Positions 1-7,808 of a DNA stretch of 35,430 nucleotides are shown piece by piece. The stretch is from NCBI GenBank assembly GCA_022510625.1, contig JAFLTD010000006.1, positions 1 to 35,430 on the forward strand. Direction: 5' to 3'. The notes below the pieces were generated by a model that was not told the origin of the DNA, searched no databases, and saw only the letters and a list, made by a program, of their open reading frames with translations. The position numbers were made by a program, and so were the translations under genes. Positions within the stretch are counted from its first letter, which is position 1; the number at the start of each line of letters is the position of its first letter. The DNA is from Lachnospiraceae bacterium (GTDB taxonomy: Bacteria > Bacillota > Clostridia > Lachnospirales > Lachnospiraceae).

Positions 1-245
1 GCCCACATTCCCTGCCCGTATATTGAACCGCCGTCTTCCATACGCTGCGCTTTCGTGCTGTCCAGCCTATTATACACATAGGTCAGTATCTCCCAATTCA
101 CAAGATCATAGGAGCGCAGTATGGCACATCCCGGAAAAAAATGCATTGTCGTACTTGCCATATAATAGGTATCCCCGACCCTGATAACATCGGGGTCGGG
201 GTAGTCCATCTTTATAATCGGGTTAATCTTGTCAGCTCTTTCCAT
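1..245 (-). CDS. Glycoside hydrolase family 43, N-terminal part (cut by window edge)
   Basis: Only the first 81 codons are inside the window; the gene runs off the left edge. The protein begins MERADKINPI and reads into YPDPDVIRVGDTYYM, the first blade of the GH43 five-bladed beta-propeller. The Asp in the PDP motif is the family's general base. GH43 enzymes cleave arabinofuranosyl or xylosyl linkages in plant hemicelluloses and pectins, and this N-terminus most resembles beta-xylosidase or arabinofuranosidase subfamilies (family knowledge; the exact substrate cannot be read from the fragment). There is no signal peptide, so a cytoplasmic enzyme acting on imported oligosaccharides is likely. 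It lies 42 bases after the stop of another GH43 gene on the same strand, so the two are probably co-transcribed. Confidence 0.85.
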   Translation of the reverse strand, partial: MERADKINPIIKMDYPDPDVIRVGDTYYMASTTMHFFPGCAILRSYDLVNWEILTYVYNRLDSTKAQRMEDGGSIYGQGMW

Positions 246-287
246 CCTTGTCGCCTCACGAACTTATATGTGTGTTCTTATCGATAG

Positions 288-1691
288 TTAATCGCACAGA
301 AGTGTAAAAGATTTCAGGCTTGCATTTCCATCTCCGGTATATGTGATATAAATGGCATGAACGCCATCCGGAAGATCGATATCCGTCATGTATGTTTCCC
401 ATACGTTGGAATACTCTATTTTAATTTTGGCAATGGGCTCTCCATCCCACTTGGTTCTGACCTCAAAAACACCGCCTGCATAACCTCTGGTCGTGATGCC
501 GAACTTCTTAATCCCTTTGCATTCAAAATATTTAAATCCGGCGGTGGCAGAGTCTTTCATATTGGCAATATAACCCGGCTCCTCATCACCGTCTCTGCCC
601 TCTTGTACAATCTTGGGGAATCTGTCATCTCCCACGTAAATCGAAGGTTCTTTTGTAAACAGATTACAAGCCAGGTAAGCAGGATGCTCACCTTCTCCCT
701 TTAATGGTCCTCCGTTGAGTCCGCAGGATGTCATCTCTACCTGCGAAATACTGCCGTCCGCATCAATGTGAATTTCCTCTGCGCATCCCTGCCTGCTATA
801 CCATGTACCGTTCGTATGGCGGTGATAAAAAATGTACCATTTATCATTTATTTCCACAATACTTCCATGGTTGTTTGCCCCATAAGCCATCGGGAGTTCC
901 GCAGGTTTATAGCTGTCGATGTGTAAATCACAGTTGCTGACAATCACACCGCCGTATGAAAAATCTGCATAAGGTTTATCACTCGTGGCATAACAGAGCT
1001 CGTGCATGACCTGTGAGGAGTAGATGAAGTAATAAGTATCACCGCGCTTGCGAATAGACGGTGCCTCGAAAAAGGCATGCCCTTCATACTCTGTGCCCAC
1101 ACTGTACTCAGAACCCGGCACAATAAACCGGGGTGCTTCCTTAATCGTCAGCATATCTTCATCAAGAAGCGTTACCATTGCTCCCGTTCTCGATTTGTCT
1201 CCCACGCCACAGAATCCTGTGTAAAGCCATGTATCCTTACCCTCTGTCAGTACGCCCGGGTCAAACTGCGGCTCGTCACCTTCCCGCTCCCCTAATCTGG
1301 TGCCGTCCTGATAATGGACATACCCATAGAAACTGTATCTGCCCGCAGGTGTATCAGACACCGCCACCGACACCACAGAAACATGATCCAGAACATAATA
1401 GAGGTAATATCTGCCGTCCGGTCCCACCGTTACATCAGGTGCATACAGACACATCTTGCCCTCTCTGTTAAGCGGATCCTCCGTCTTGGGATATATGACA
1501 CCCTCATAACGCCAGTTACCCAAGTCATCGGTAGGGGCTGACCAGCAGACGTAATCTCCCAGACAGAATACATGTCCGTTATACAGATCATGCGATCCGT
1601 ACACATACACCCTATCGCCAAAGACATAAGGTTCTCCGTCCGGTATATATTCCCAGGACGGCAAATATGGATTGAAAGCTTCCATTTTCAT
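288..1691 (-). CDS. Glycoside hydrolase family 43 protein with C-terminal CBM6-like region
   Basis: This 467-residue protein is predicted to be a retained GH43 glycosidase removing arabinose or xylose side chains. The N-terminus NPYLPSWEYIPDGEP carries the putative general base Asp18. LYAPDV carries the second Asp (about residue 86, pKa modulator), and FFEAPSIRKRG (about residue 208) carries the acid Glu, so all three family catalytic positions are present. Residues from about 330 to the end (YFECKGIKKFGITTRGYAGG onwards) look like a beta-sandwich of the CBM6 type, an arrangement seen in arabinoxylan-active GH43 enzymes. There is no signal peptide. The start is supported by GGAG nine bases upstream. 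The chemoreceptor gene upstream ends 39 bases before it, and a second GH43 gene follows, suggesting one transcript. The substrate assignment is an inference. Confidence 0.88.
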   Translation of the reverse strand: MKMEAFNPYLPSWEYIPDGEPYVFGDRVYVYGSHDLYNGHVFCLGDYVCWSAPTDDLGNWRYEGVIYPKTEDPLNREGKMCLYAPDVTVGPDGRYYLYYVLDHVSVVSVAVSDTPAGRYSFYGYVHYQDGTRLGEREGDEPQFDPGVLTEGKDTWLYTGFCGVGDKSRTGAMVTLLDEDMLTIKEAPRFIVPGSEYSVGTEYEGHAFFEAPSIRKRGDTYYFIYSSQVMHELCYATSDKPYADFSYGGVIVSNCDLHIDSYKPAELPMAYGANNHGSIVEINDKWYIFYHRHTNGTWYSRQGCAEEIHIDADGSISQVEMTSCGLNGGPLKGEGEHPAYLACNLFTKEPSIYVGDDRFPKIVQEGRDGDEEPGYIANMKDSATAGFKYFECKGIKKFGITTRGYAGGVFEVRTKWDGEPIAKIKIEYSNVWETYMTDIDLPDGVHAIYITYTGDGNASLKSFTLLCD

Positions 1692-1730
1692 AATCTGTCA
1701 CTCCATAGAAGAACTTTACGATAACGCCTA

Positions 1731-3785
1731 TTACCCGTCAATATGGAACCTGTGGATAATCTTTTCAAGTTCCTGAATCAACAGCTTGTTGTGATCCGAC
1801 TGAATACGAATCTCGTCCGCGATATCCTTTGTCGTGCCACTCTTCTCGGCAATCACATCAATTGCCATTCCGTTTTCTTCTGCAATCCTCTTAACAGATG
1901 TCACACTATCGGAGATTTGCTGCAGGGACTGACTCAATGTATCGGTAGAGGAATCCAGATTCATAATATCCTTCCTGATACCATCCACGGCAACACTGTA
2001 CTGCTCAGCGCTTTCAGCAAAATGCTTAAACTCCTCCATAACGGTGCCTTCAAGGAACTGCAGAATCGTATCAAAACATTCTTTGACTACGTCAACGCTT
2101 TCGTTGGCATTGTTACAAATACTCTGTATATTGGAAGCCGTCGCCGTAGAAGTCTCAGCCAAGTTACCTATTTCGCCAGCTACAACGGCAAAACCTCTTC
2201 CGGCCTCCCCGGCACGCGCCGCCTCAATGGAGGCATTTAAGGACAACAAATTGGTCTGTGACGCAATACTTAAGATATTATCGGTCATAGCATTGATCTG
2301 CGCAATATCCTGCAGTCTCAGCATAGCATCCTGTACCGCCTGTTTCGTTTCACCAAACGTTTTCCAGCTGTGCTCATAAGCTTCCTGCGCATGTTTACGC
2401 ATTTCGTGCGAATTCTCGATCAGCACGTCACTGGACTTGATACTGCTCTGGAGATTCTCCAAAGTCTCCGATACCCACTGATTAATGCCGGTCACTTTAT
2501 TATGTACATCCGCGACAACTTGATCTGTACTCTCCAAGCTCGCCGACAACTGCTCTATCGTTGCGGTATTATCCGTCACACAGTCTACCAATTCATATGA
2601 ATATTTGTCTAATTCATCGGTCTTATCACTCAGGGAATAACAGCATTGCCCGAGCGTCTCCACTACTTCCTGCAGCGATTTGATCAAAACATCCGTTGCC
2701 TGTGCAATGCTTCCCAACTCATCGCTTCGCCCGGTAAACTTCTGAATCTCAGGTTGATTTGAAATATCTCCATCCTTCACCTTACCGAGAATATTTCCCG
2801 ATACTTTAACCGGCTTAACAAGGAAGTTTATCAAGACATAGGTACAAGCAATCATAACAGCTATTCCGACAAGACATATGAGCACCAAAATGACTCTGAC
2901 CTGATTTACCGATGAAAACAGCTCGGAAGAAGGATCCGTGATAATAAATACCCAGCCTCTGTCCGCAATGTAATTATAGGCTGCCAAATACTCCGTACCG
3001 TTATCCGTATACTCGATAACATCCACTTGTTTACCGCCGCTGTTCTTGACTTTGTCCATGATGGTATTTACATATTGCTCTCCCGCCACGGTTGCTATCA
3101 ACTCAGAGTTGCCGTGGAAAATATATTCTCCCGTATTCACGTTTACCATGCAGTACTGCATCTGCTCCATGCCTCCCTTAGGAAGGCTGTCAAGTGTGGC
3201 TACCAATCCATCCGTAAAGATACCGCCTCCAACCAAACCGATCGGATTCCCGTCATCGTCCAGACATGCCCTATACATGGAAACAATCTGGGCACCGCTT
3301 GCCGGTGATATGATAATGCCGGTGTTATAGACACCATCGGCAGCCAGCATGGCATCCTGCAGCGCCTTAAGCGGATCTCCCTCCCTTGTCGTAATACCTA
3401 CCACATTGGGATTAGTATGTGCAAGAACATGTGTGTTCCACTCACTCGCATAGATTCCTTCCAGATAGTCCCTGTCCGCGCTGAATGTCTCTGTATATGC
3501 CTGTGCAGCAGCCGTAATCGCGGCATTCTCCGGATTGAGGTGGAGGGCCTTTATCTCTCCCGCACGGCTATATGCGGTCAGATAATTCTCCGCCTCCAGA
3601 ACATAATTCTCGATGATTTGAGAACGTTCCTGTACCATGGTTTCCATGCTCTGGATTGCACTGCTCCTGATATTGCTCGTCATCGCCGAATTCATAAAGA
3701 TGTAAATAAACAGAAAAACGACCAACATAACGGCAATTTGCGCAAGTACCATCATCGTTATTATTCCGACTTTTTTCTTTTTCAT
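1731..3785 (-). CDS. Methyl-accepting chemotaxis protein with dCache sensor
   Basis: Transmembrane chemoreceptor of 684 residues. A first membrane helix (about residues 8-32) is followed by a roughly 250-residue extracellular sensor containing VVGITTREGDPLKALQDAM and IIISPASGAQIVSMYRACLD, typical of dCache domains in clostridial receptors. A second membrane helix lies around residue 300, then a HAMP-like linker and a long cytoplasmic coiled coil. The signalling tip is [19 protein letters not shown] and [16 protein letters not shown], the contact for CheA and CheW. The start is placed at MKKKKVG because AAGGGG lies six bases upstream; the ATG 21 bases earlier has no ribosome site. It is followed after 39 bases by a GH43 gene, so it may sense a compound linked to plant glycan breakdown. 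That link is inference; the ligand is unknown. Confidence 0.93.
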   Translation of the reverse strand: MKKKKVGIITMMVLAQIAVMLVVFLFIYIFMNSAMTSNIRSSAIQSMETMVQERSQIIENYVLEAENYLTAYSRAGEIKALHLNPENAAITAAAQAYTETFSADRDYLEGIYASEWNTHVLAHTNPNVVGITTREGDPLKALQDAMLAADGVYNTGIIISPASGAQIVSMYRACLDDDGNPIGLVGGGIFTDGLVATLDSLPKGGMEQMQYCMVNVNTGEYIFHGNSELIATVAGEQYVNTIMDKVKNSGGKQVDVIEYTDNGTEYLAAYNYIADRGWVFIITDPSSELFSSVNQVRVILVLICLVGIAVMIACTYVLINFLVKPVKVSGNILGKVKDGDISNQPEIQKFTGRSDELGSIAQATDVLIKSLQEVVETLGQCCYSLSDKTDELDKYSYELVDCVTDNTATIEQLSASLESTDQVVADVHNKVTGINQWVSETLENLQSSIKSSDVLIENSHEMRKHAQEAYEHSWKTFGETKQAVQDAMLRLQDIAQINAMTDNILSIASQTNLLSLNASIEAARAGEAGRGFAVVAGEIGNLAETSTATASNIQSICNNANESVDVVKECFDTILQFLEGTVMEEFKHFAESAEQYSVAVDGIRKDIMNLDSSTDTLSQSLQQISDSVTSVKRIAEENGMAIDVIAEKSGTTKDIADEIRIQSDHNKLLIQELEKIIHRFHIDG

Positions 3786-3897
3786 TTGTTTCCCCTTCCC
3801 AGCCATTTCTTTTTAAGCTTTACACATTATATATTATATATGATTCATGGCCGGGATTTCTAGTCAGTCTTTGCGAAGTAGTGGATAATTGTTGCGA

Positions 3898-3951
3898 TTA
3901 ACGGTCTAAAATCCCGCAAAGTAATGCGGCAATTATTTTCTTTGTATTCAT
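3898..3951 (-). CDS. 17-codon ORF resembling a truncated signal peptide
   Basis: A very short reading frame encodes MNTKKIIAALLCGILDR. It has a strong Shine-Dalgarno (GGAGG, eight bases before ATG). The start is charged and then hydrophobic, as in an export signal or lipoprotein leader, but the frame stops right after the hydrophobic stretch. It lies between the FtsX-type permease stop and the chemoreceptor start. It could be the surviving 5' end of a deleted exported-protein gene, or a genuine small membrane peptide. Nothing beyond the sequence itself supports expression. Confidence 0.3.
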   Translation of the reverse strand: MNTKKIIAALLCGILDR

Positions 3952-4006
3952 TCTCTGTTCCTCCGCTCCGAATCATCAACGATAGTATCTCTTTTGATTT
4001 TGCTTT

Positions 4007-6250
4007 CTACTCCCTATTATCCTTCAGGCTCTCAATCATATCTACCTTCGCCACTTTGCGCTTTACAAGAAACAGTGATGCGAAATAACTTGCCGCCGTC
4101 AAAGCTGCGGAAATCACATAACTTACCGGAAAGATCGACGTGGAGACCAACATGGAAAACTCATCTGCGAACATTTGGTAAAACGCACCGCATGCATAGT
4201 ATGCTGCCGGAATACTTAGCAGAATGCCGATCGGCAAAAATATATGGTTGACTCTCAACACGATTCTGCCTATCTTCCGGTCACGATAACCCAGTACTTT
4301 AAGCATGGATATGTTGTTTCTGTTCTCTGTCACCATCATATTGACCGCCACATACACGGAGGAAGCACAGATGATGACACCGAGCCCGATGATCAGCCAG
4401 ATCATGAACCACATTTGATTAAGCATCGTCTGCAATTGTTCTCCTATAGAGGATTTGCGGCTCTCGACGACAATTTTCGATTTTGGAATATCTAACTTCA
4501 CATCACTGATCAGGGAATTATATACGCCCTCTTTCAGATCGGCAAATTTCACTGCGTTCTCCGTGGACATATAAACCGCAGCAGACACATCATTTTCCAG
4601 AATACCGGCTATCTCCAGTTCTTTCTCTTCCAAACTCAGCGGACTGCGAACCGTCACACAGTCTCCCACATGCCAGTCGTAGATGAACGCCGCCAAACTT
4701 GTGATATAATACCCATCAGAGATGTCAACCTTATCGCCGTTCTTGTCGTGCAAATTAAGATAGGGATTATCCGCATCCGTACCGACCAGTGTTATATTGC
4801 CGCCCGTCTCGGTTTCCACGGAAGTAACCAGCATCTTTTCTCCGCCGTAGGGATTGTCAGAAGACAATTCATTCAATATATACTGATGTTCGTAGCTTCC
4901 CATAGTATCGGTCATAACATCTTCCATTCCCCGAATGGAATCAAAAAATGCAAATCCCAAAAGCATAATGAAACTTCCCAAGAACACTCCCAGGAAGACC
5001 ACGAATCCTCTCATGGGATTTCCAACCAGTGAGCGTACTGCATACTTTATACGGAATGACATCTTGGAGCTTGTTAGAATCCGCTTGCGCTTTTTCTCCC
5101 CCGCATCCGCATTTCCGCTTAACAGAAGAACCGTATCTTTTTTCAGGAGTCTGCGCACGGACAACAACGCTGCCAGTATATACATCACCGTGGGAATGAT
5201 GATGCCAAGTGCTGCATTAAACAGATTCAGATGACCCGTTATACGCATAGGTTCATAATCCTGCAGTCCGAGTTCACTGTACGGCTGAGCTGCCAACGCT
5301 GCGAAAACAACAGTCAAAACGCCGCCGACAATTCCGGGTATAGCCGCGAACCCGGCATAGTGGAGCATAAGCTGTCCTTTTTTGTAACCAAGCGCCGAAA
5401 GTGTACCGATCATCTTCTGTTCATTCTTGACCTTGCGGCTGATGATGATACTGACAAGCGCCACGGCAACCAACGGCAATATTGCGAGAATAAAATAGGA
5501 CATCTCGACAAACAACTCAGCCTGCATATCTACCATCAGGATACGTGGATTATCCGGGGCGGAAGTGTAGCTCTGCATATAGTAGTTCTCATGAACTTTC
5601 TTTCGAAAGTCGGTGTTATCACCGACGTTACCGTCCGCATCCTCCTTGCCATACCTGACCAGATAGCGGCATCCTGCTTCCCCGAGACTGTCAAATTCAG
5701 AGTCGGTCATGTAAGCGAGATAAAAGGTCGTAATATTTTTGTAGGAATCTTCCACGTTTTGCAGCATATACAGGTAATCGGGTCTCTGAAAAAATCCCGT
5801 AACCGTATAACTCCTCTTCCCAATCTTCATACGGTCTCCGACAGCAACATTCATATTGACCGCATATCCTTCCGAGATAATAATCTCATCGTCACTGCCG
5901 ATATCCTCTCCCACGGTAACTTCATACAGATCAATTTTTTCAGTCTTTTTAAAGACACGAGCTGTGACACCGTCGGTTTCAACATTGATATACTGTTCTT
6001 TTTCCAGTGTCAGGTCATATTCTTTCTCCAACTCGGAGATGTCTTCATCCGGAATCGGCATGTATGTGGTGAAATTGGCATCCTCGATACAGTGATCCGC
6101 AAAAAACACCTTAGAGAAATCAAGAATCGCGTTTCCGGCAATGTTGAACAGAAAATACATCAAAAGCGCTGCCACCGTCAAGAGGATCGAAGATATGTAA
6201 AAGGAGAGATTTTCGTGAATACTGCGAAGGTATCGCCTGTTTAGTTTCAT
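4007..6250 (-). CDS. FtsX-like ABC transporter permease (MacB-type, two FtsX domains)
   Basis: Membrane subunit of 747 residues for the ATPase encoded just upstream. An N-terminal helix (about 17-38) leads to an extracytoplasmic domain (about 45-240). Three helices of the first FtsX unit follow (about 245-370), then a second half beginning near residue 405 (RGFVVFLGVFLGSFIMLLGF) with its own extracytoplasmic domain, and a final set of helices (about 620-735). This duplicated layout is that of Firmicute peptide or lipoprotein-type exporters that work as mechanotransmitters rather than classic pumps. The gene starts 13 bases after the ATPase stop and is certainly in its operon. A bacitracin-sensing (BceB) role is less likely because no two-component system lies beside it. 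The substrate is unknown. Confidence 0.9.
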   Translation of the reverse strand: MKLNRRYLRSIHENLSFYISSILLTVAALLMYFLFNIAGNAILDFSKVFFADHCIEDANFTTYMPIPDEDISELEKEYDLTLEKEQYINVETDGVTARVFKKTEKIDLYEVTVGEDIGSDDEIIISEGYAVNMNVAVGDRMKIGKRSYTVTGFFQRPDYLYMLQNVEDSYKNITTFYLAYMTDSEFDSLGEAGCRYLVRYGKEDADGNVGDNTDFRKKVHENYYMQSYTSAPDNPRILMVDMQAELFVEMSYFILAILPLVAVALVSIIISRKVKNEQKMIGTLSALGYKKGQLMLHYAGFAAIPGIVGGVLTVVFAALAAQPYSELGLQDYEPMRITGHLNLFNAALGIIIPTVMYILAALLSVRRLLKKDTVLLLSGNADAGEKKRKRILTSSKMSFRIKYAVRSLVGNPMRGFVVFLGVFLGSFIMLLGFAFFDSIRGMEDVMTDTMGSYEHQYILNELSSDNPYGGEKMLVTSVETETGGNITLVGTDADNPYLNLHDKNGDKVDISDGYYITSLAAFIYDWHVGDCVTVRSPLSLEEKELEIAGILENDVSAAVYMSTENAVKFADLKEGVYNSLISDVKLDIPKSKIVVESRKSSIGEQLQTMLNQMWFMIWLIIGLGVIICASSVYVAVNMMVTENRNNISMLKVLGYRDRKIGRIVLRVNHIFLPIGILLSIPAAYYACGAFYQMFADEFSMLVSTSIFPVSYVISAALTAASYFASLFLVKRKVAKVDMIESLKDNRE

Positions 6251-6263
6251 CGCTCCACCCTCC

Positions 6264-6962
6264 CTACAGCACCAGATTGTCAGCAGTGATCTTCTGCTCG
6301 TTTGTATAGTTCTTAAAGATTTGACCGTCTTTTAATCGAATGACCCGGTCCGCCATACCCGCAATCGCTTCATTGTGCGTGATAATGACGACCGTCGTGC
6401 CGAATCGTTCATTCATCCTCTCGATAAACTGCAGGACACTTCGCGATGATTTGGTGTCCAATGCTCCGGTGAGCTCATCGCACAGAAGAAGCTTTGGATT
6501 CTTGATCATCGCGCGCGCAATCGCCACCCGCTGCTGCTGTCCGCCGGACAATTCCCTCGGAAAGCGCTTGCGGTATTTGACAATATCTAAAGCGGACAAC
6601 ACTTCTTCCATATCCAGCGGATACTCGGAGATATCCGCTACGACCTCGATATTTTCTTCCACCGTCAAATCGGGAATCAAATTGTAGAACTGAAATACAA
6701 ATCCCACATCCATTCTGCGATAGTCGGTACGCTGGTCTGCGGAAAGCCCTGTCACTTTCCTTCCCGCTACAGTAAGCTCACCGCTGTCGAGCGTATCCAA
6801 TCCGCCGAGCATATTAAGAAGCGTGCTTTTGCCGGAACCGGATGGACCGAGAATTACACAGATTTTACCCTCCTCCAGATCCACGGAAGCATGGTCCAGA
6901 GCATATACGGCTGTCTCGCCGTCCCCGTATTTTTTTACTGCATCTTTAAGACTGATAAACAT
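6264..6962 (-). CDS. ABC transporter ATP-binding protein (MacB/LolD type)
   Basis: Cytoplasmic ATPase of 232 residues powering the adjacent FtsX-type permease. The Walker A motif GPSGSGKST is at residues 39-47. Q-loop segment FVFQFYNLIPDLTVEEN, signature LSGGQQQRVAIARA, Walker B LLLCDELTGALD and H-loop VVIITHNEA are all present and intact, so the enzyme should hydrolyse ATP. The ELTGALD form is typical of the MacB/LolD/BceA group. AAGGAG lies about ten bases before the ATG. It is the first gene of its operon, behind a consensus promoter at 7071-7099 and three dyad elements in the leader, implying repressor-controlled expression. Confidence 0.95.
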   Translation of the reverse strand: MFISLKDAVKKYGDGETAVYALDHASVDLEEGKICVILGPSGSGKSTLLNMLGGLDTLDSGELTVAGRKVTGLSADQRTDYRRMDVGFVFQFYNLIPDLTVEENIEVVADISEYPLDMEEVLSALDIVKYRKRFPRELSGGQQQRVAIARAMIKNPKLLLCDELTGALDTKSSRSVLQFIERMNERFGTTVVIITHNEAIAGMADRVIRLKDGQIFKNYTNEQKITADNLVL

Positions 6963-6984
6963 GATATCGTTCTCCTTATGCGAT

Positions 6985-7000
6985 GTTAGTTGAAACTAAC
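6985..7000 (-). promoter_or_regulatory. Perfect inverted repeat, putative operator
   Basis: GTTAGTT-GA-AACTAAC is a perfect 7-bp palindrome with a two-base centre. It sits just upstream of the Shine-Dalgarno of the ABC ATPase gene and about 65 bases downstream of the predicted transcription start. Short AT-rich palindromes of the TTAGTT..AACTAA kind are commonly bound by MarR-family repressors (inference). No MarR gene is visible in this window. As RNA it could only form a very tight hairpin, so a DNA operator is more likely. Confidence 0.45.
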
Positions 7001-7016
7001 TTTGTCTTTAATGCAA

Positions 7017-7062
7017 AACCGCATGTGCGGTTCTGCTTACATATGATTATGTGTTCATATGT
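7017..7062 (-). promoter_or_regulatory. Two further dyads in the ABC transporter leader
   Basis: AACCGCA-TG-TGCGGTT (7017-7032) is a perfect 7-bp inverted repeat. ACATATG-N10-CATATGT (7039-7062) is a second pair of 7-bp arms that touches the predicted transcription start. With the repeat at 6985-7000 this makes three dyads in about 80 bases of leader. They could be repressor sites. No T-run follows them, so they are not terminators. Confidence 0.35.
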
Positions 7063-7070
7063 TTTAATAT

Positions 7071-7099
7071 ATTATATGTGCACCTCTATCATGTGTCAA
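7071..7099 (-). promoter_or_regulatory. Consensus sigma-A promoter for the FtsX/MacB-type ABC operon
   Basis: Reading the minus strand, TTGACA (7099-7094) and TATAAT (7076-7071) are separated by exactly 17 bases. Both boxes match the housekeeping consensus perfectly. The predicted start is near 7064, giving a leader of about 100 bases to the ATPase ATG at 6962. Such a strong promoter ahead of an ABC exporter normally needs a repressor, which fits the dyads downstream. Confidence 0.85.
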
Positions 7100-7126
7100 G
7101 TCTGTAATTTATTTTTTTAATATTTT

Positions 7127-7798
7127 TTACAATACTTTCTTCAGTTTCGCTTCTGACGCATTCGGCAGCATCTTCTTTAGATGATCGTAGATTCTCTCAT
7201 AAGATTCCTCCGGAGTTCTCTGATACACACGCTGTGTAAATTCACTGCCCATAAATCGTTCCGGCGTGGAATATTCTGCGACACCCCATCCATACTCCTG
7301 TCCCCGCTTATCGGTCAAGTATGTGAAGTTGCTGATGATCACATAGCACTCCGCCTGAAGTCTGGTAATGACGGTGTCGAATCCCTTATTCCCGCCTTTC
7401 CTGTAGTTGCCAAGCTGCTTTAGATTCTTAGAGAGTATGGGTGCATTGGTATCCACCAAGTCAAACAGCCTTTTGTCCTGATAGGACGCCAGTTCATCGT
7501 CAAAACGCGCATCAAAGTCGTACCCGTCCCTGCGGTAATTGGCAAAATCCGGAAACCATTCGCTGCTGATGTAGACGGCTTTCTTCTCAAAAAACTTCCC
7601 ATAGGCACAACCCGTCTCCCGGATTACCGGTCCTTTCCATTCCCACGGTCCCTCTTCATCGCCAAACCAGAGTTTCGGATCGATGTGTTCCTCGATGGAG
7701 AATCCCTCGATGGAATTTCGGAAAAAGGGAACGAACCCCAAGTCGTTTACCGCCCGAATCAGATCATCTTTTGTCCTGATGTAAAAATCGTACTTCAT
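7127..7798 (-). CDS. AlkZ-related protein (uncharacterised)
   Basis: Protein of 223 residues with no signal peptide or membrane segment. Aromatic and charged blocks such as GPWEWKGPV, SSEWFPDFANYRRDGYDF and YGWGVAEYSTPERFMG match my memory of a Firmicute family called AlkZ-related, distantly linked to AlkZ/YcaQ-type winged-helix DNA glycosylases. That assignment comes from recall and is not proven, and a catalytic role is not shown. The start is placed at MKYDFYIRTK because AAGGGTG lies just upstream. The ATG ten codons earlier would overlap the exporter gene. It begins ten bases after the exporter stop and is the last gene of the exporter operon. Confidence 0.6.
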   Translation of the reverse strand: MKYDFYIRTKDDLIRAVNDLGFVPFFRNSIEGFSIEEHIDPKLWFGDEEGPWEWKGPVIRETGCAYGKFFEKKAVYISSEWFPDFANYRRDGYDFDARFDDELASYQDKRLFDLVDTNAPILSKNLKQLGNYRKGGNKGFDTVITRLQAECYVIISNFTYLTDKRGQEYGWGVAEYSTPERFMGSEFTQRVYQRTPEESYERIYDHLKKMLPNASEAKLKKVL

Positions 7799-7808
7799 AT
7801 TTTCACCC

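Noticed and set aside
3914-3929. CCGCA/TGCGG hairpin as terminator of the FtsX operon
   Set aside because: The stem is only five pairs and the T-run is weak (GATTTTAG); it also lies inside the mini-ORF.
5231-6244. A 337-codon plus-strand frame opposite the FtsX-type permease
   Set aside because: The minus-strand protein has clear membrane topology and an operon partner; the opposite frame has no recognisable domain or ribosome site.
4007-6962. Bacitracin-type BceAB detoxification module
   Set aside because: No histidine kinase or response regulator is adjacent, and the permease has two matching FtsX halves rather than the single large BceB extracellular loop.
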